This document shows, piece after piece, positions 48,140 to 59,976 of a stretch of DNA of 64,000 nucleotides. This stretch comes from Azadirachta indica (lineage: Eukaryota; Streptophyta; Magnoliopsida; Sapindales; Meliaceae). The stretch lies in contig CM040452.1 of NCBI GenBank assembly GCA_022749755.1, positions 19,982,350-20,046,349 of the forward strand. The letters are read 5' to 3'. Made by a program: the position numbers and the translations under genes. The notes under the pieces are model-generated. The model was given only the letters and a program-made list of their open reading frames with translations, was not told the origin of the DNA and ran no database searches. How positions within the stretch are numbered: the stretch's first letter is position 1; each line of letters opens with the position of its first letter.

Positions 48140-51100
48140 TTCTTTTATCTTCCATCAATTATGTACACCACAATTTTGCAAAAAAGAAAATTTTAAAAAC
48201 AAACCTACATAAGAGGAAGGACTCAAAGCTTGATAATTCTCATGTACCACAGCTTTGGCTTTCTTCTCCTCCAAATTGTATCATACTTAGAGAAACACAA
48301 GATCTTTCGGGAAATTAATATTTGGAACAAAGAAAAGAGACAATGATTCAGCGAACTAAAAGACCTAAAATTTTGATTTTGATCTCACCATTGTTGCTAA
48401 TACAGAGATTTATAGAGAGAGAATTTAAAAAATCTTCATTTTATAGAAAGAAAAAAGCCATGCGTACATATATACGATTTGAAAATAGAATAAGGGGATT
48501 ACATTACAAGAGCAAAATCTAGCAGAATATCAACAGCCCTAGTTGAAAAGATTACCCAAAATCTCGTCAACCCACAAGGCTAGCCAACTTTTAAGCACAA
48601 AAGATTGAAGAGAGAGAGAGAGAAACAAAGCTAGCAAAATTGTAGACTGTAGATGGAGAGGGAGAAAGAAAGAGAAAGAATCTGAGATGTTTCAGATTTT
48701 TCTCCAAACCCCAGTTGTCTTGTTTGTCTGAGAGACAGATCACATCACATCATCAAAAATCAAAAATATATATACATATTAAATGCAAAACAAAATAAGA
48801 AACCCCAGACTATTCTCTCTCTCTCTCTCGCTTTTTTAAATTTTCCTTAATTTTGTAATTTTTGAAATTCAAAACCATGCAAAATGATCTACAAAGCAAG
48901 ATATTAAGTCTAATTTATAGGCCAAATCCTCGCTCCACTCCTGTTTTGATTCCTGGACCGACTCTCTCTCTGTAACCCAACTGAGATTTTCTCTGAATCT
49001 TCTCTCTCTTTAAAATTACGTGTGTTGTTGTTGATGAGTTGAGTTTCTAAACCTAGTTAAGAGCCATGAGTTGAAGTAGGCAATGTCACCTTGGCTTCTC
49101 GTGTTCTTCAATTTTTAGCCATATCTCTACTCTCACTCGCAGCTTTTTGGACCCTCTATATTAACATCGGCCGGGCCCCCCTCAACTGCAAATTGTCTTC
49201 TAACTCGCCCATTGCATCAATTTCACCACCATACATAATAATATTCATATTCTAATAAGATCCTAATAACATCCCATTTTCCCATCAAATTTGGTCTAAA
49301 TAAATAGTTTAAACTAATTAAAGAAGCAGATTGCTTTGTCAAAATTTTTACCAAAGAAAGCAAGTTTAGAGGCAATGAAGAAAATGTTAAAAACCGGAAG
49401 AAAAAAAAAGGGCGGGGTTGATGAGATGTCAAGGTAGAATGGATCTTGAAATCCAATATTGAAGAGAAATGAGATCTCCAACTTTCAAAAGTTGGCCCAC
49501 GGTAGCCTAAACAAACAATCTCAAACTTATCAATAAAAATACAAAATTGTTGTTGTGAATGATCCAAGCTTCAGCCACGACCCACGAATCTTGACACCAT
49601 CATTTTTGTCGCATTATTCAAATGCCAAGAAGATTTTGTTAGATATGTATATACATGTAAAAGCAGCTAACCCATCTAATCTCATTAATCAACATTCTCT
49701 CTTTCTATTCTTTTTTTTTTTTTTTCACCTTATTCTGATATTCTTATACTTATTTTCTTCTTTTTTTCATGTTGAAATGGTTGATTGGAAATTAGAAGGA
49801 AGAATGCCTATTATCTCTCTATTTTTTTAGTTAATGTTCCGTTACCTTCTTATATTTGCTCTAATATTGTATCACTTCCTAATTCTTTTTTTGTTTTGAA
49901 TTTTACCTTTAATTTTAATTAATTTATAAATAATAAAATAAAAAATATTAAAAATATTAAAAGATAAAATTAAAATTTAAAAGAATGATGAGATATTACA
50001 GAAAATATAGGAGAATAATGAAATATTAGCTAAAAAAGTAAATGGAAAATGGACATTCCTTTAAACTGAAATTACCATGTGTCATGTTTCCGTGAGTGCG
50101 CGAAGCTACTAAGTGACTCGGTAGTATAAAAATCGCAGAGTACATCAAGATTGCAAAAGAAAATAAAAAAATAAATATTAATGGAAATTGTTTATAGAAA
50201 GAAAGAGAACCATTTTCCTGTGAAAGAAATTGTGGCCTGAAACCATCAAAGTCAACAGGGCCCATGGGAGTTAAGAGGGGAACATTAAATGAGCCTAAAA
50301 ACATTATCAATCTTATTATTCAAACACGTTAAAAGGGTAATATATTATTTTTCAATCTTAACCTAAACAATTCGACGACATTCAGAACTCAAAATGCTTC
50401 TCTTAAGTTTAAGGATTTTGGAAGTCAATTACTTAATTCTCCATAGAAATCTTAAAAAAAAAAATGGAGAGAATTCATTGTTTATGGATTCTGCAGAGAA
50501 ATTCTATACCCATCACCCAACTGTGAGCACAAATGAATATATAGTTTAATGGTGTTATTATATTATATTTTATTGTATTATAAAGCATAGTTAATTCCTC
50601 AACAATAAAACCTAAAATATCTAATATTATTAATAAGAAAATTATAAGCTAAATAAAAGACGAGAATATAAATAAATGAGCCAGCTAGGGCATGTTTAAT
50701 TAAAAACAAAAAGAAAAACGTATTAATCATTCTTTCATTAGAAGATTAAGTAGGGTCTTAAATAATTGCCTAACTTGGCCACCCTCTTATGCATCTAAAC
50801 ATTATCACTATGACAATGCCCATCACCTAAAAATTTTCATATTTCAAATGTTAATAATATTACCTCAATTTTTCTCAAAAAGATCAAACCCCACCTCAAT
50901 TTAGGGTAGAAGAAAAAGCAGTTGTGTGATCTAATATCAGCACATTATACCCTATTATTATATTCTCTCTCTCTCTCTATAGGAAAGGTACTCGCTACTA
51001 AATGGTTGATGGTGAAGTCCTAATTTTAATGAGCCTTGAAATTGAAGGCATTAATTTTTTTAAGTCAACAAAGGCAATTCCCATGAAAATTAGGAGAGCT

Positions 51101-51365
51101 GCCAATTAGAAGAGCCACAAGCTAAGCCCTAATATTTCAGTTCTTTTAATCTGGGATTTAGTTCTTCCTAGGTACGACGTAAATTATTTCCAAAGTATTA
51201 TCACTCAAACAAGTATAAGTATTACTACCCAACTATGTTTATACAATTTAATGTCATAATTGTTCCGAATGAAATATGCAGTTACGATATCATTTAATTG
51301 TTCTCTGGTCTACTGACTCTGAAATAGACTGATTTATAATATAAGACAGAATTTATTATGAACGT
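48140..51365. other. SPEAR upstream region and intergenic DNA
   Basis: The first 1 kb, with several GA/CT tracts, is the likely leader and promoter of SPEAR. Beyond it I see one foldback MITE (49797-50061) and otherwise AT-rich DNA without a recognisable gene; the open frames present are short and lack conserved motifs. Confidence 0.5.
49797..50061. repeat. Foldback MITE-like element, copy 2
   Basis: Inverted ends GGAAGAATGCCTATTA and GGAAAATGGACATTCC, with an interior that shares ATGATGAGATATTA and AAAATATAGGAGA with the element at 4044-4306. No coding capacity. Confidence 0.6.
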
Positions 51366-51439
51366 GGTCCCGTAGCTCAGTTGGTTAGAGCGTTGGTCTT
51401 ATGAGCCGAAGGTCGCGGGTTCGAGCCCCGCCGGGACCA
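51366..51439 (+). tRNA. tRNA-Ile (anticodon UAU by position), unusual G37
   Basis: A 74-base cloverleaf: acceptor GGTCCCG/CGGGACC with discriminator A, D arm GCTC/GAGC around AGTTGGTTA, anticodon stem TTGGT/GCCGA (two G-T pairs), T arm GCGGG/CCCGC around TTCGAGC. The A and B box promoters TAGCTCAGTTGG and GGTTCGAGCC are intact and T runs for Pol III stop follow within 20 bases. The loop CTTATGA puts TAT at 34-36, hence Ile(UAU), with no intron. Position 37 is G, whereas tRNAs with U36 normally have A37. Nuclear type, not organellar. Confidence 0.85.
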
Positions 51440-52500
51440 ATTCATTAGTTTTAGTTTTAATTTTGAAGAGATTGTCTCTAAGATGAGATGAAACAAGTAA
51501 GACAAAGGTTTTTTACGTAATTACGTCGTTGTGTTGGTGTTGACTGCTGATCCACCAAAAGATCAAACAGCAGCTTCAGTTTAGTTGAAATGTCAGTTGG
51601 GTATGCTGCATATGATGAAGTGAAAATCCATTAAACATGGTGGCACCTTACACATTCACTCATTTAACTCATTCTGCCTTTTCTTCCAATCTAAGATAAC
51701 TTGTTATTACTACTACTTCACACCCACCACCACCCAAGGCCATGTGTTTTTTCTTTTGTGGTTTGCACTTCATTCCTTTTATCCCCAGTTTCTCCTGTAG
51801 TCTATTTCTGATTTACGATTGCATCTTATAAATTTACTTTTGCATATTACTTGTATGTTTGGAAGTCTACTTAGCTGCTGAAAAACACGCTTTAATGGCA
51901 TCTTCATTCAGAATTTTATGGGTTAGGTAAAGTTTGCTCAAGCATTGAAGCTACCAATATGCTCGTCCTTGAGTGATAGAAATTGGAGGGCTACAGGCTA
52001 AAGGCTACAGTCCTATGTTGTAGGATTTAGAATTTTGAACTTTTGTGCCTGATTTGGATGCTTTCTCTGGTGCTGTGGTCTCACTGTATTACGCATTCTA
52101 GCCCAGGTTTGCAAGGTAAAAAATTATATTCAGGATGATCTTTGCTAATAATGCTCATTGCAGCCTGCTTACTCTACTAATTGCTACAATTTAGATTAGT
52201 TGTTGACAAATTTCTTTGAATTCAATCCCCCCAGCTTGACACAGTCTAATTAGTAGATGCTCGTTAAATATTGGTTTGATTATGTTTCCATTTTTTTCTT
52301 AATCAAAATGTTTTTCCATGAGCAATTTTTAATGTTAAAAAACTCTCTGGTGCGACAAATGTTTTGCTTGCATGTCAGATCAGGTGTTAGCTTTGCTTGA
52401 TTCTTGGCCAGTATGTAAAATGCAATCTAATCAGCAATATTGAAATTTCTGGATCAGGTTTATTTGATTAGTCTCCTTATTGCCCCCCACCTCAATAAAA
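51440..52500. other. Upstream region of the IQD gene
   Basis: No separate gene is seen. It is rich in T-C tracts and may include leader exons of the IQD gene, since plant IQD genes often have introns in the leader, but no splice pair can be chosen from sequence alone. Confidence 0.4.
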
Positions 52501-54274
52501 ATGGGTTCAGGGCACTGGTTTAGAGCAATAATTGGCTTTAGAAAAGTGAAGCAAGATAGATCCAAACAAGGAAAGGTAAATCTTCTCCAATGGCACAAAA
52601 GGACTCAACCAACCAACTAGTATGATTTGCTCTAACACCCAACTGATACACAGGTGCATTCAACTCCTGAAAAATCAAATATCTCCAATGAAGGTTGTCA
52701 GTCTCCTAGCGAATCAAGCAATCATGCCAATGGTAGTTCACATAGTAATCCTGTTTTTCCCAGAATTTCTGTTGAAGAAAGAGCCGCCATTCGCATCCAA
52801 AAAGCTTTCAGGGCATATAGGGTAATATTCAGTCAAAATTTCACACTTATGTGCAGCATGCTATTCAGCTAATTAATTTTGGCATATTCCTTGCAAGAAC
52901 TTGGCATCCTTTGATGACTATGGAAGAACATTTACAATTCATGGCTGTAATTTGTGGTCTTTACTAAATATTCAAATTGAAATATATAAATATTATATAT
53001 CATCTTGTGGTTTTTGCTCTGATTTTTGCAGGCAAGAAAATCAATCCGCCGTCTCAGGGGGACAGGGAGATTTAACGTATTGATTCAAGATCACAGTGTT
53101 CAAAAGCAAACATCAAATGCCCTGAGCCATATACATTCATGGTGCAACATCCAGACTCAAATTAGAAACCGGAGACTTTGTATGGTCACTGAAGGTCGGA
53201 TTAAGCAGAAGAAACTAGAAAATCAGCTAAAACTGGAGGCTAAGCTTCATGAATTAGAGGTACTACTGATTGTGAACTTCACCTACTTGAGGACAGCCTA
53301 ACCTATTCCTATTACCTGTAGCCGTCCAATCCTTAAAAGTAGTTAATATTAGCAAATTTCTACCGCCTTGATATGTACGTGATAATAATTACCAGATATC
53401 TTGGCATCAGCTAGTTCGGTTTTCATAATATGAATCTACAACTACCACCACAGTCTACATTCACAACTGATTAATGCAGTGGATGTCGTGGTCCAATCTA
53501 TAAGTGCATAACTGCGTACACGTACTTTGAATATGAGTGTTAGACCCTTACCTATTACCTCTATTACCCTAAACTTAATTACTCCTAACTCTGTTGACTC
53601 CCAATAAATTGAAATATTAAACAACATTGTCTTTTTTTTTTTCTTATTGACCGTTACTTATTCTTGATAATGTGTTAGCAATAGGAGGCTTTTGCATTTA
53701 GGTGTCTCCCTTTAATTGAACAAGTAATTTGTCAATGTTTAGAACAATGTTATGACTTTCCCAACAGGTTGAATGGCACAATGGCTCTGAAACTATGGAG
53801 GAAATTCTTTCTAGAATACAGCAGAGAGAAGAAGCCGCGGTTAAGAGAGAAAGAGCTATGGCATATGCCTTTTCTCACCAGGTTTGCCTGATATTTGATT
53901 CCACTCTCATCTTTAGATATACCTACTTCTGGGCTTTTTGTAAGCTATATGCATATGAAAATATTTTGCAGTGGAGGGCAAACTCTAGCCAGTATCTGGG
54001 TCAAGCTTATTACAATATCTGCAAAGAAAACTGGGGTTGGAGCTGGATTGAACGATGGATTGCTGCCAGACCTTGGGAGGTCAGGATTAATGCCAAATCC
54101 ACCAAGAAAATTAAAGCCAAGCAGCTAAGCAATGCAGACAAAGTTGCAAACCTACTAGACTTGAAAGTGTCAGCTGTTTCAGCTAGATCTACTTCATCAA
54201 ATGGAAATAAAACTACAAAAGCAAAGAAATCTCCTCAGCAAACCCCTGATAACCAAACTCTCCCAGCTGAGTGA
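52501..54274 (+). CDS. IQD family calmodulin-binding protein (IQD10-like)
   Basis: Five exons: 52501-52575, 52654-52821, 53032-53259, 53768-53881, 53972-54274, all phase 0, giving 295 residues. The start MGSGHWFRAIIG matches the usual IQD opening. The IQ67 domain spans about 66-132: first IQ motif AAIRIQKAFRAYRARKSIRR, a diverged second repeat (FNVLIQDHSVQKQ) and a third (IQTQIRNRR). The intron between AYR and ARK, phase 0, is the diagnostic IQ67 intron. A later conserved block is AMAYAFSHQWRANSSQ, then WGWSWIERWIAARPWE; the tail is basic and Ser/Lys-rich. IQD proteins bind calmodulin and microtubules and scaffold Ca2+ signalling at the cell cortex or nucleus. Position next to a TCP4-like gene supports an IQD10-like identity. 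Intron 4 (90 nt) is free of in-frame stops. Confidence 0.92.
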
Positions 54275-56703
54275 CATTAATTTATAGGCTAAATATTCTG
54301 CATTTGTGTTCTGATTTTGGTCTGTTGAGTTGGTGTGAATTTGCCATGCAGTGTGAAAAATAAGAGAACACAGATTTTATAATATCTGGATTGCTTGGTT
54401 TACAATTTATATACACTGAATATGTACAGCATCAAGAATGCATGTGTAATTTCTTATTGCCTTTTCGAAACGTGGTTCTCACATATGGATTGTTGTGCTT
54501 GTCGTGAAACCGATGATGGAAATTTGCTGAATCTCCATGATTTGGATTCTTCAATCACGACAAAGTTTTTACTGTGCTTTCAACAAGTAGGATCCAAGTA
54601 GTGAATGGAATCAATGGTCAAAGGCCTGCCCAGCTAAGGGTCTAGGTGTAACTCAGCTATAAGCTGGGAAAAATATTATACTTCTCGTAGCTAACACCCA
54701 GCACCGAATGATCCAACTCATTGGTCCATAAATCATAAATTATCATACAATCCGTCATTGTAAAATTCCTATGTAAACCCAGCAAGAATCTCAACGAAGC
54801 ATGCAATTTTTATTTTTTCTCCCATGAAATCCTTATTTAATACATTAATGGACATATTCTCCTCATGCACACTGGTATCACGGCCAAGCCCTAATATTAT
54901 ATTTTGGTTTCAAGGAAGAAATAAAAACAATGTGAGCAACTAACATGGGCCCTGTTGTTGGCAAAAGGTACTGTTAAATTTTCTCAATAATCATTCAGAA
55001 AAATATCTTCTGCAGAGTTATGAAACTTGTAAGGCCATTGGAGTAACACTTCTCAACCAACTATAAAGAAGTATCAACAACCATGAGGCAAATGTCAACA
55101 TCTGCTTTGTAAGCTAAGAGGTTTTTCTTTTTTTCTTTTAATTTTTTGCTTCTCCTAAAAAACCCTAAAAAAAAAAAAGGTGTTTCCAGCTAGACATTGT
55201 TAGATTTTTATTAGGCAGTAGACTTACAAGGGGGAGGGGACCATTTACAGATGGCCAAGTATCAAATTTTGGTGGTATCCATCCGTGTATTCTTTCCATA
55301 ATTGAACTTCTTGTGTTCATCTTCATCCCATGCCTCTTTCATGGTTCCTTCCGTAGATGTACTCCACTCAGCCCCACTTGGTATACCTTCTAATTTTATC
55401 TAACTTGCTCATTCATTACAAGGCCATAACCTTAGATTCCTCAGCACCCTGATCTCAATGCTAAAATAAGCTTTAGGACATGTAATTGAATTGTATCTAT
55501 TGTCTTTGCATCACAAATCTAAGTACTTTGGTACCTGAAATAGCACCAAAACTCTTTTCGAGTTTAGGCTCTATCGGTGAATTCAAATTCAACAAAAATT
55601 TTAGTAACTAGGTTTCTAACAGGATGAATAATCTGCCATTCAACATGGCAAAGTACGGTGAACTGGGTTCTATTCTCCGGTCAGTAATTAATCCACTGGT
55701 CTATTGACATTCAAGATTAATCAAATGCATATTTAAGAAGCTAAGCAATATAGAGTGAACAACACAAGCTAGCACAAGATATGAAAATAATTTCTGGAAA
55801 AAGCCTATTCACTCCATGGCCAGCAACTTCTACTGTTCATAGACAGTGACTTCTCAATTGATGCTCCCAAAAACACAGGCATGATAGAGATGTTAAAGAT
55901 CAGTATTCTTTCAATTCTTTTTGCAGGTTTAAGGAAGTTGTTGAGGCATGAAAGTGTTCAATTTGAAAGCAGTAAAGCAACAAAAACAATCACAAACAGA
56001 ACTCTCTTTTTCATCCAATGAGAAATGGACCATTTCTAAACTAGGGAAAATACTCTAATCTGCTTCTCTCATTTTGTTATCAGATAAAAATAATAATATC
56101 ATGGGGTTGAGCTAAAAAGAAAAAAAAAGACCACGAAATTTTTCTATATTAGTTTATTAGTAGCGACCAAATTGATGAGAATATTAGCAACAGTGCCAGA
56201 TTCTGCGGATCGGGTTTGTTCTAATTGGGCAAAGTATCAAATCAACACTAAAACAAAACGAATTTGCTTCTAAAAGGTAAACCAGCAATAGTAGGAGAAA
56301 CGCAAACAACCATAACATTCAAAAGTCTGTTAACATGAACACAAAGCAAACCAAACACAAAATAAACAAAGTTGAGCTCTAAGAGCTTACTCGAAACCAG
56401 ATACAGACTCAGACTAATAGAAGTTAAACAAACCAAGGATTGAAAAACCTGAAATCCATCAGATTTCTCTTCTTCCTACGGTAGGCCATTGAAATTACAA
56501 ACTGCTCCAAATCTCCCCTCTTAACTGGTCTTGATCGAATCCATCAAGACTGCTCCCCGTATCAATCTCCTTGGAAACAATCAACAAATCCTGGAAGATC
56601 ATTAAATTAATGAATAAACATTAAAAAAAATTAAAAAGAAAATTAACAAGTGGGTAACTAAAGTAGGACCTGTTAGAGAGAAAAGATTGGATTTTGAGGT
56701 CAC
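54275..56703. other. Convergent intergenic DNA between IQD and TCP
   Basis: No gene recognised in 2.4 kb. The outer parts are the expected 3' UTRs of IQD (+) and TCP (-). Between them is unremarkable AT-rich DNA with poly-A runs near 55170. Confidence 0.5.
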
Positions 56704-56872
56704 TCAATGGCGAGAGTCGGAGGAAGCAGAGGATGGCCTATTGTGAATGCCATCGTGCTCCTCATCTTCGCCTTGGATTCGTGCTGGAATGCGAAATCCT
56801 GAGAATTCACCAACCGGAGAGGCGAATCCAATGCCGGATATCACAGATTGATGGATTGCTGGAGGCAAAACC

Positions 56873-56903
<31 letters not shown>

Positions 56904-57990
56904 TTTGATGGTCGTTGGTAAGACTAATTGGTTGGTTTATCCAAGCACGAACCGAAGGCGTGTTACTGGACTGAAGGGGTCCCCTCTGAGAATTATACAA
57001 CTGGTTTTGACCGAATAACGGCTGCAGTGGCGGCGGCGGTTGAGAATTAAACACAAACCCGCCAGCACCACCACTGGCACTACCAGCTGTATCTGCAGCA
57101 CCACTATTCCAAGCCATCATCCTCTGAAATCTTGCGATTTCTGCTGAGTGATGATGTTGATGTTCTGACTCAGACCACGCAGCAGAAGCATTATCGTACC
57201 CAAGTGGGTTTGTTCCTGAGAACAAGACTTGAACTTGCTCATTCTGATGCTGCTGTTGTTGTTGTTGTTCCACTTGAGAATGAGCATGATGATGATGTGA
57301 TTGGTGCGGTAAAAGAATATTACTTGGCTCCTGAAATGACTGGAGCGAAAGCCGCAGATCTTGGCTATGACTAGTAGTTCTCGACAGCAAATCTGGTGGG
57401 TAACTCTGGAAATTTATAGATGAAGATGATGTATCTGTTGACGCACCCATAGGAAAGAATGACTTGATTGTATCAGCTATAGAATCAGAGTCTAAAGATG
57501 GTGGAAGAAAGCTCGAACTTTGGTTCTGGTTGTCAGCCATCTGAAGATTCCGAACGTCATTCGAAGTACCCGCTATTGTTGCTGCAGTACTCGGAAACTG
57601 ATAGTTCCTGTCTCCGTTTGTTTCATTTTGCTGAGCGGCGGCTCTTGTTTTTGTATTGGCTGCAGTATTTGGGACAGTTTCTGGATTCCATGGAGGCAAC
57701 TCAGCGAGCTCGTCAATGGCAGCCTTAGCTTTCTTGATGAGCCAATCTACGGCTTTGCTGGGGCGGTCGTAGCCAAGGCGGTCTTGAACATCGTAGAACT
57801 GAATGGCGGTGTGAGCAGAGAGTCGAACACGGCGGTCTCTTGGTCCTTTTGCAGTGCAGACTTTGCTGTGACGGTCTTTTCTTCCTGTAGAACGAACAAT
57901 GTGACCTCCTTGGACTTCAACGATCTCGCCTCCAGCGTTTCTTATCCCCAATCTCGACGATGTTGCTGCTTGGTTGTTACTATCTCCCAT
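56704..57990 (-). CDS. TCP4: CIN-type TCP transcription factor (TCP4-like)
   Basis: A single coding exon, 428 residues. The TCP domain (about 39-98) has the basic stretch [20 protein letters not shown], helix [17 protein letters not shown], the loop [10 protein letters not shown] and helix [15 protein letters not shown]; this is the CIN class (class II), TCP3/TCP4 subgroup. The rest has Gln-rich (about 240-250) and His-rich (about 365-375) runs, the QRGPLQSSN segment encoded by a miR319 site, and a C-terminal [17 protein letters not shown] block typical of TCP4. Class II CIN TCP factors bind GGACCA-like sites in the nucleus, slow leaf cell division and drive maturation and jasmonate synthesis. 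The long pyrimidine-rich leader and lack of coding introns fit the family. TCP3 and TCP4 cannot be separated with certainty without a tree. Confidence 0.96.
56966..56986 (-). promoter_or_regulatory. miR319 target site in TCP4-like coding sequence
   Basis: The minus strand reads GAGGGGACCCCTTCAGTCCAG, the classic miR319 site of CIN TCP genes. Pairing to the miRNA 5' half (TGGACTGAAGGG on the plus strand) is perfect; mismatches fall in the 3' half, as in known targets. It encodes RGPLQSS. miR319 cleavage of such mRNAs limits TCP activity in young leaves. Confidence 0.95.
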
Positions 57991-58980
57991 TTTTCTCGCA
58001 TATTGGATTGATTCTTGGCCAAAATTTGAAGAAGAAGATGAAGGGAAACAAGAGCGTCTCTTATGCGGTTGTTGAAGATGTGTATCTAAGCCTAATCTTG
58101 GACAGAAGAGTTGGCGTTGTTGGAGATGAGAAGGAGAAAAGTCTTGTTGATTGTAATTTGGTTGTGGTGAATCTTGTTCTGCTGCTGTTGCTGCGGGTGC
58201 TTCTTGTCTTTCTTCTTCTTGTTGTTGTTCTTCTTCTTCTACATGTCTTGAATTGAGAACTACAGGGTATTGATGAGGATGATGATTCCTTTGAGGATCC
58301 AGACTCAGACTGTTGTGCTTTTGCTGTTCCAGCTTTTAATGAAAAACACTTTTGATTAATGGTGGGTAGTTGTTGTTGATGGTTTTTTACTACTTTCCTT
58401 TTGGTTTCTAATCTGCTCTTGTTGCTTGTGCAACTGCCACCACACTGAAACCTGATTCTTCTGCTTCTTCTGCTGCTGCCTCTCCCAAAAGGCTCTGCCA
58501 TTCAATATTTCCACTTCCATCACCCCAACAACAACAACATCAACAACAGCAAAACCATCAAACTTGAAAAGAGAAAAACCAAAAACCAAAAAGCACTCTC
58601 TAAAAAGGTGAAAAACAAGGCAGAACCCAGAGAAGGCTAGCTAAAACAAGCTCTATTTTTAGCCTAACCCATCTCTTTCCTTCTGCCCTCAGCTTTTGGT
58701 AATTGAGCCTCTTTTTTATGTACTATTAGCAGTAACTAAAATGGTGATATTGCGATAACAGTCGTACAAAAACCCACTTGACCAAAGAGTAGCCGAAGAA
58801 AAAAAAATCCGAAAAGATAAGAAAAGCACCCAAATTTCAAGAAGGGTTTTCTTGGGAAATTTGCTGCAAGATTTTCTTTTTTTTTTTTTTCAGTTTTGCT
58901 TTTCTGAGAGAAAGAGAGAAGTCCAGAGATGGTGGTGGAACAGTAAATATAGGGAAGAGGAATTCTTTCTTTAGCCTATA
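57991..58980 (-). other. Leader and promoter region of TCP4-like gene
   Basis: A minus-strand leader rich in CTT/TTC and CAA repeats. It contains a 146-codon open frame (58501-58061) whose product is Ser/Arg/Thr-rich and low in complexity, ending 70 bases before the TCP4 start. CIN TCP genes are known for long leaders, so this is a candidate upstream open frame, not a gene in its own right. Leader introns cannot be excluded. Confidence 0.45.
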
Positions 58981-59582
58981 AGTCCTTGATTATGCAACTG
59001 GTAAGTGTTGCAGTGTTTGGTCAGAAAAGAGGTTAAAGTACCTGTGATCTCATCACTGCCTCTTCTGCTGTTCTTGTACTACCCTACACACTCTATAATA
59101 AATTCTTTTCGTCTTTTTTTAAATTTAAAAAAAAAATAGTAATAAACTAACCCCAAACTCTCCTCCATTCAACCATCTAGCTACATCCTTCATATTTTTT
59201 AAACGACAATAATCATTCTTTTCTCTATGTAAACGTTTTAATACCAAAATTTGACCCTTAATTTCTGTTAAATCATGATATCAAAAATCTAACTTGTTAT
59301 AGCATCCGAATGATTAATATTCACAAGAAACCTAATGTGTCAGAAGATATTCTCTGTTTGACAAAATTTGTTTTTTATTATATTTAAGTTAATTTGATTT
59401 GGTCATATTAAATTTTTACAACTAGTTAAATAGTTAGAAGAACCGTTGGTTATAGTTGGAAGGAAAGGAAAGAGTCTCCAAGGCGCTTTGGTTTGATAGA
59501 TAGATAGATGGATAGATTAGATAGATCCTTTGCATGCCACCATCACACCTTTTGACAATGACCCCATTGCAGCTTTTTCTCT

Positions 59583-59615
<33 letters not shown>

Positions 59616-59941
59616 GGTTTCTTGGGTTTGCTCTTTTTATTTCTTTCTTTCTCTATCTGCCCTTTCTTTATTGCTTCACTTAAAATAAACAACATCTTCT
59701 TTCCCTCAGTTTTTCTTCATCTCTCAACTCACCTTTTTCAATCTCCTTGGATTACTGAACATGGCATCTCAGGACCTGTCTCTTTTTACCATTTTCTTCT
59801 TTGGATACGATTATAATATCAATGGCCCCTTTTCGGTAATATTTTAAATCTCCAAGGACAATATCATAATCTTACAATTTTTAATGATTTTGGAGTATCT
59901 ATGTCCTTTTGCTTATTCTCCATTTACATCTTTACCCCCTA

Positions 59942-59976
<35 letters not shown>

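Noticed and set aside
51366..51439. tRNA-Met because ATG is visible in the loop
   Set aside because: Counting from the stems puts TAT, not CAT, at positions 34-36, and plant elongator tRNA-Met has a different acceptor stem and an intron.
58061..58501. 146-codon frame upstream of TCP4 as an independent gene
   Set aside because: Low-complexity product with no family signature, placed where the TCP leader is expected; kept only as a possible upstream open frame.
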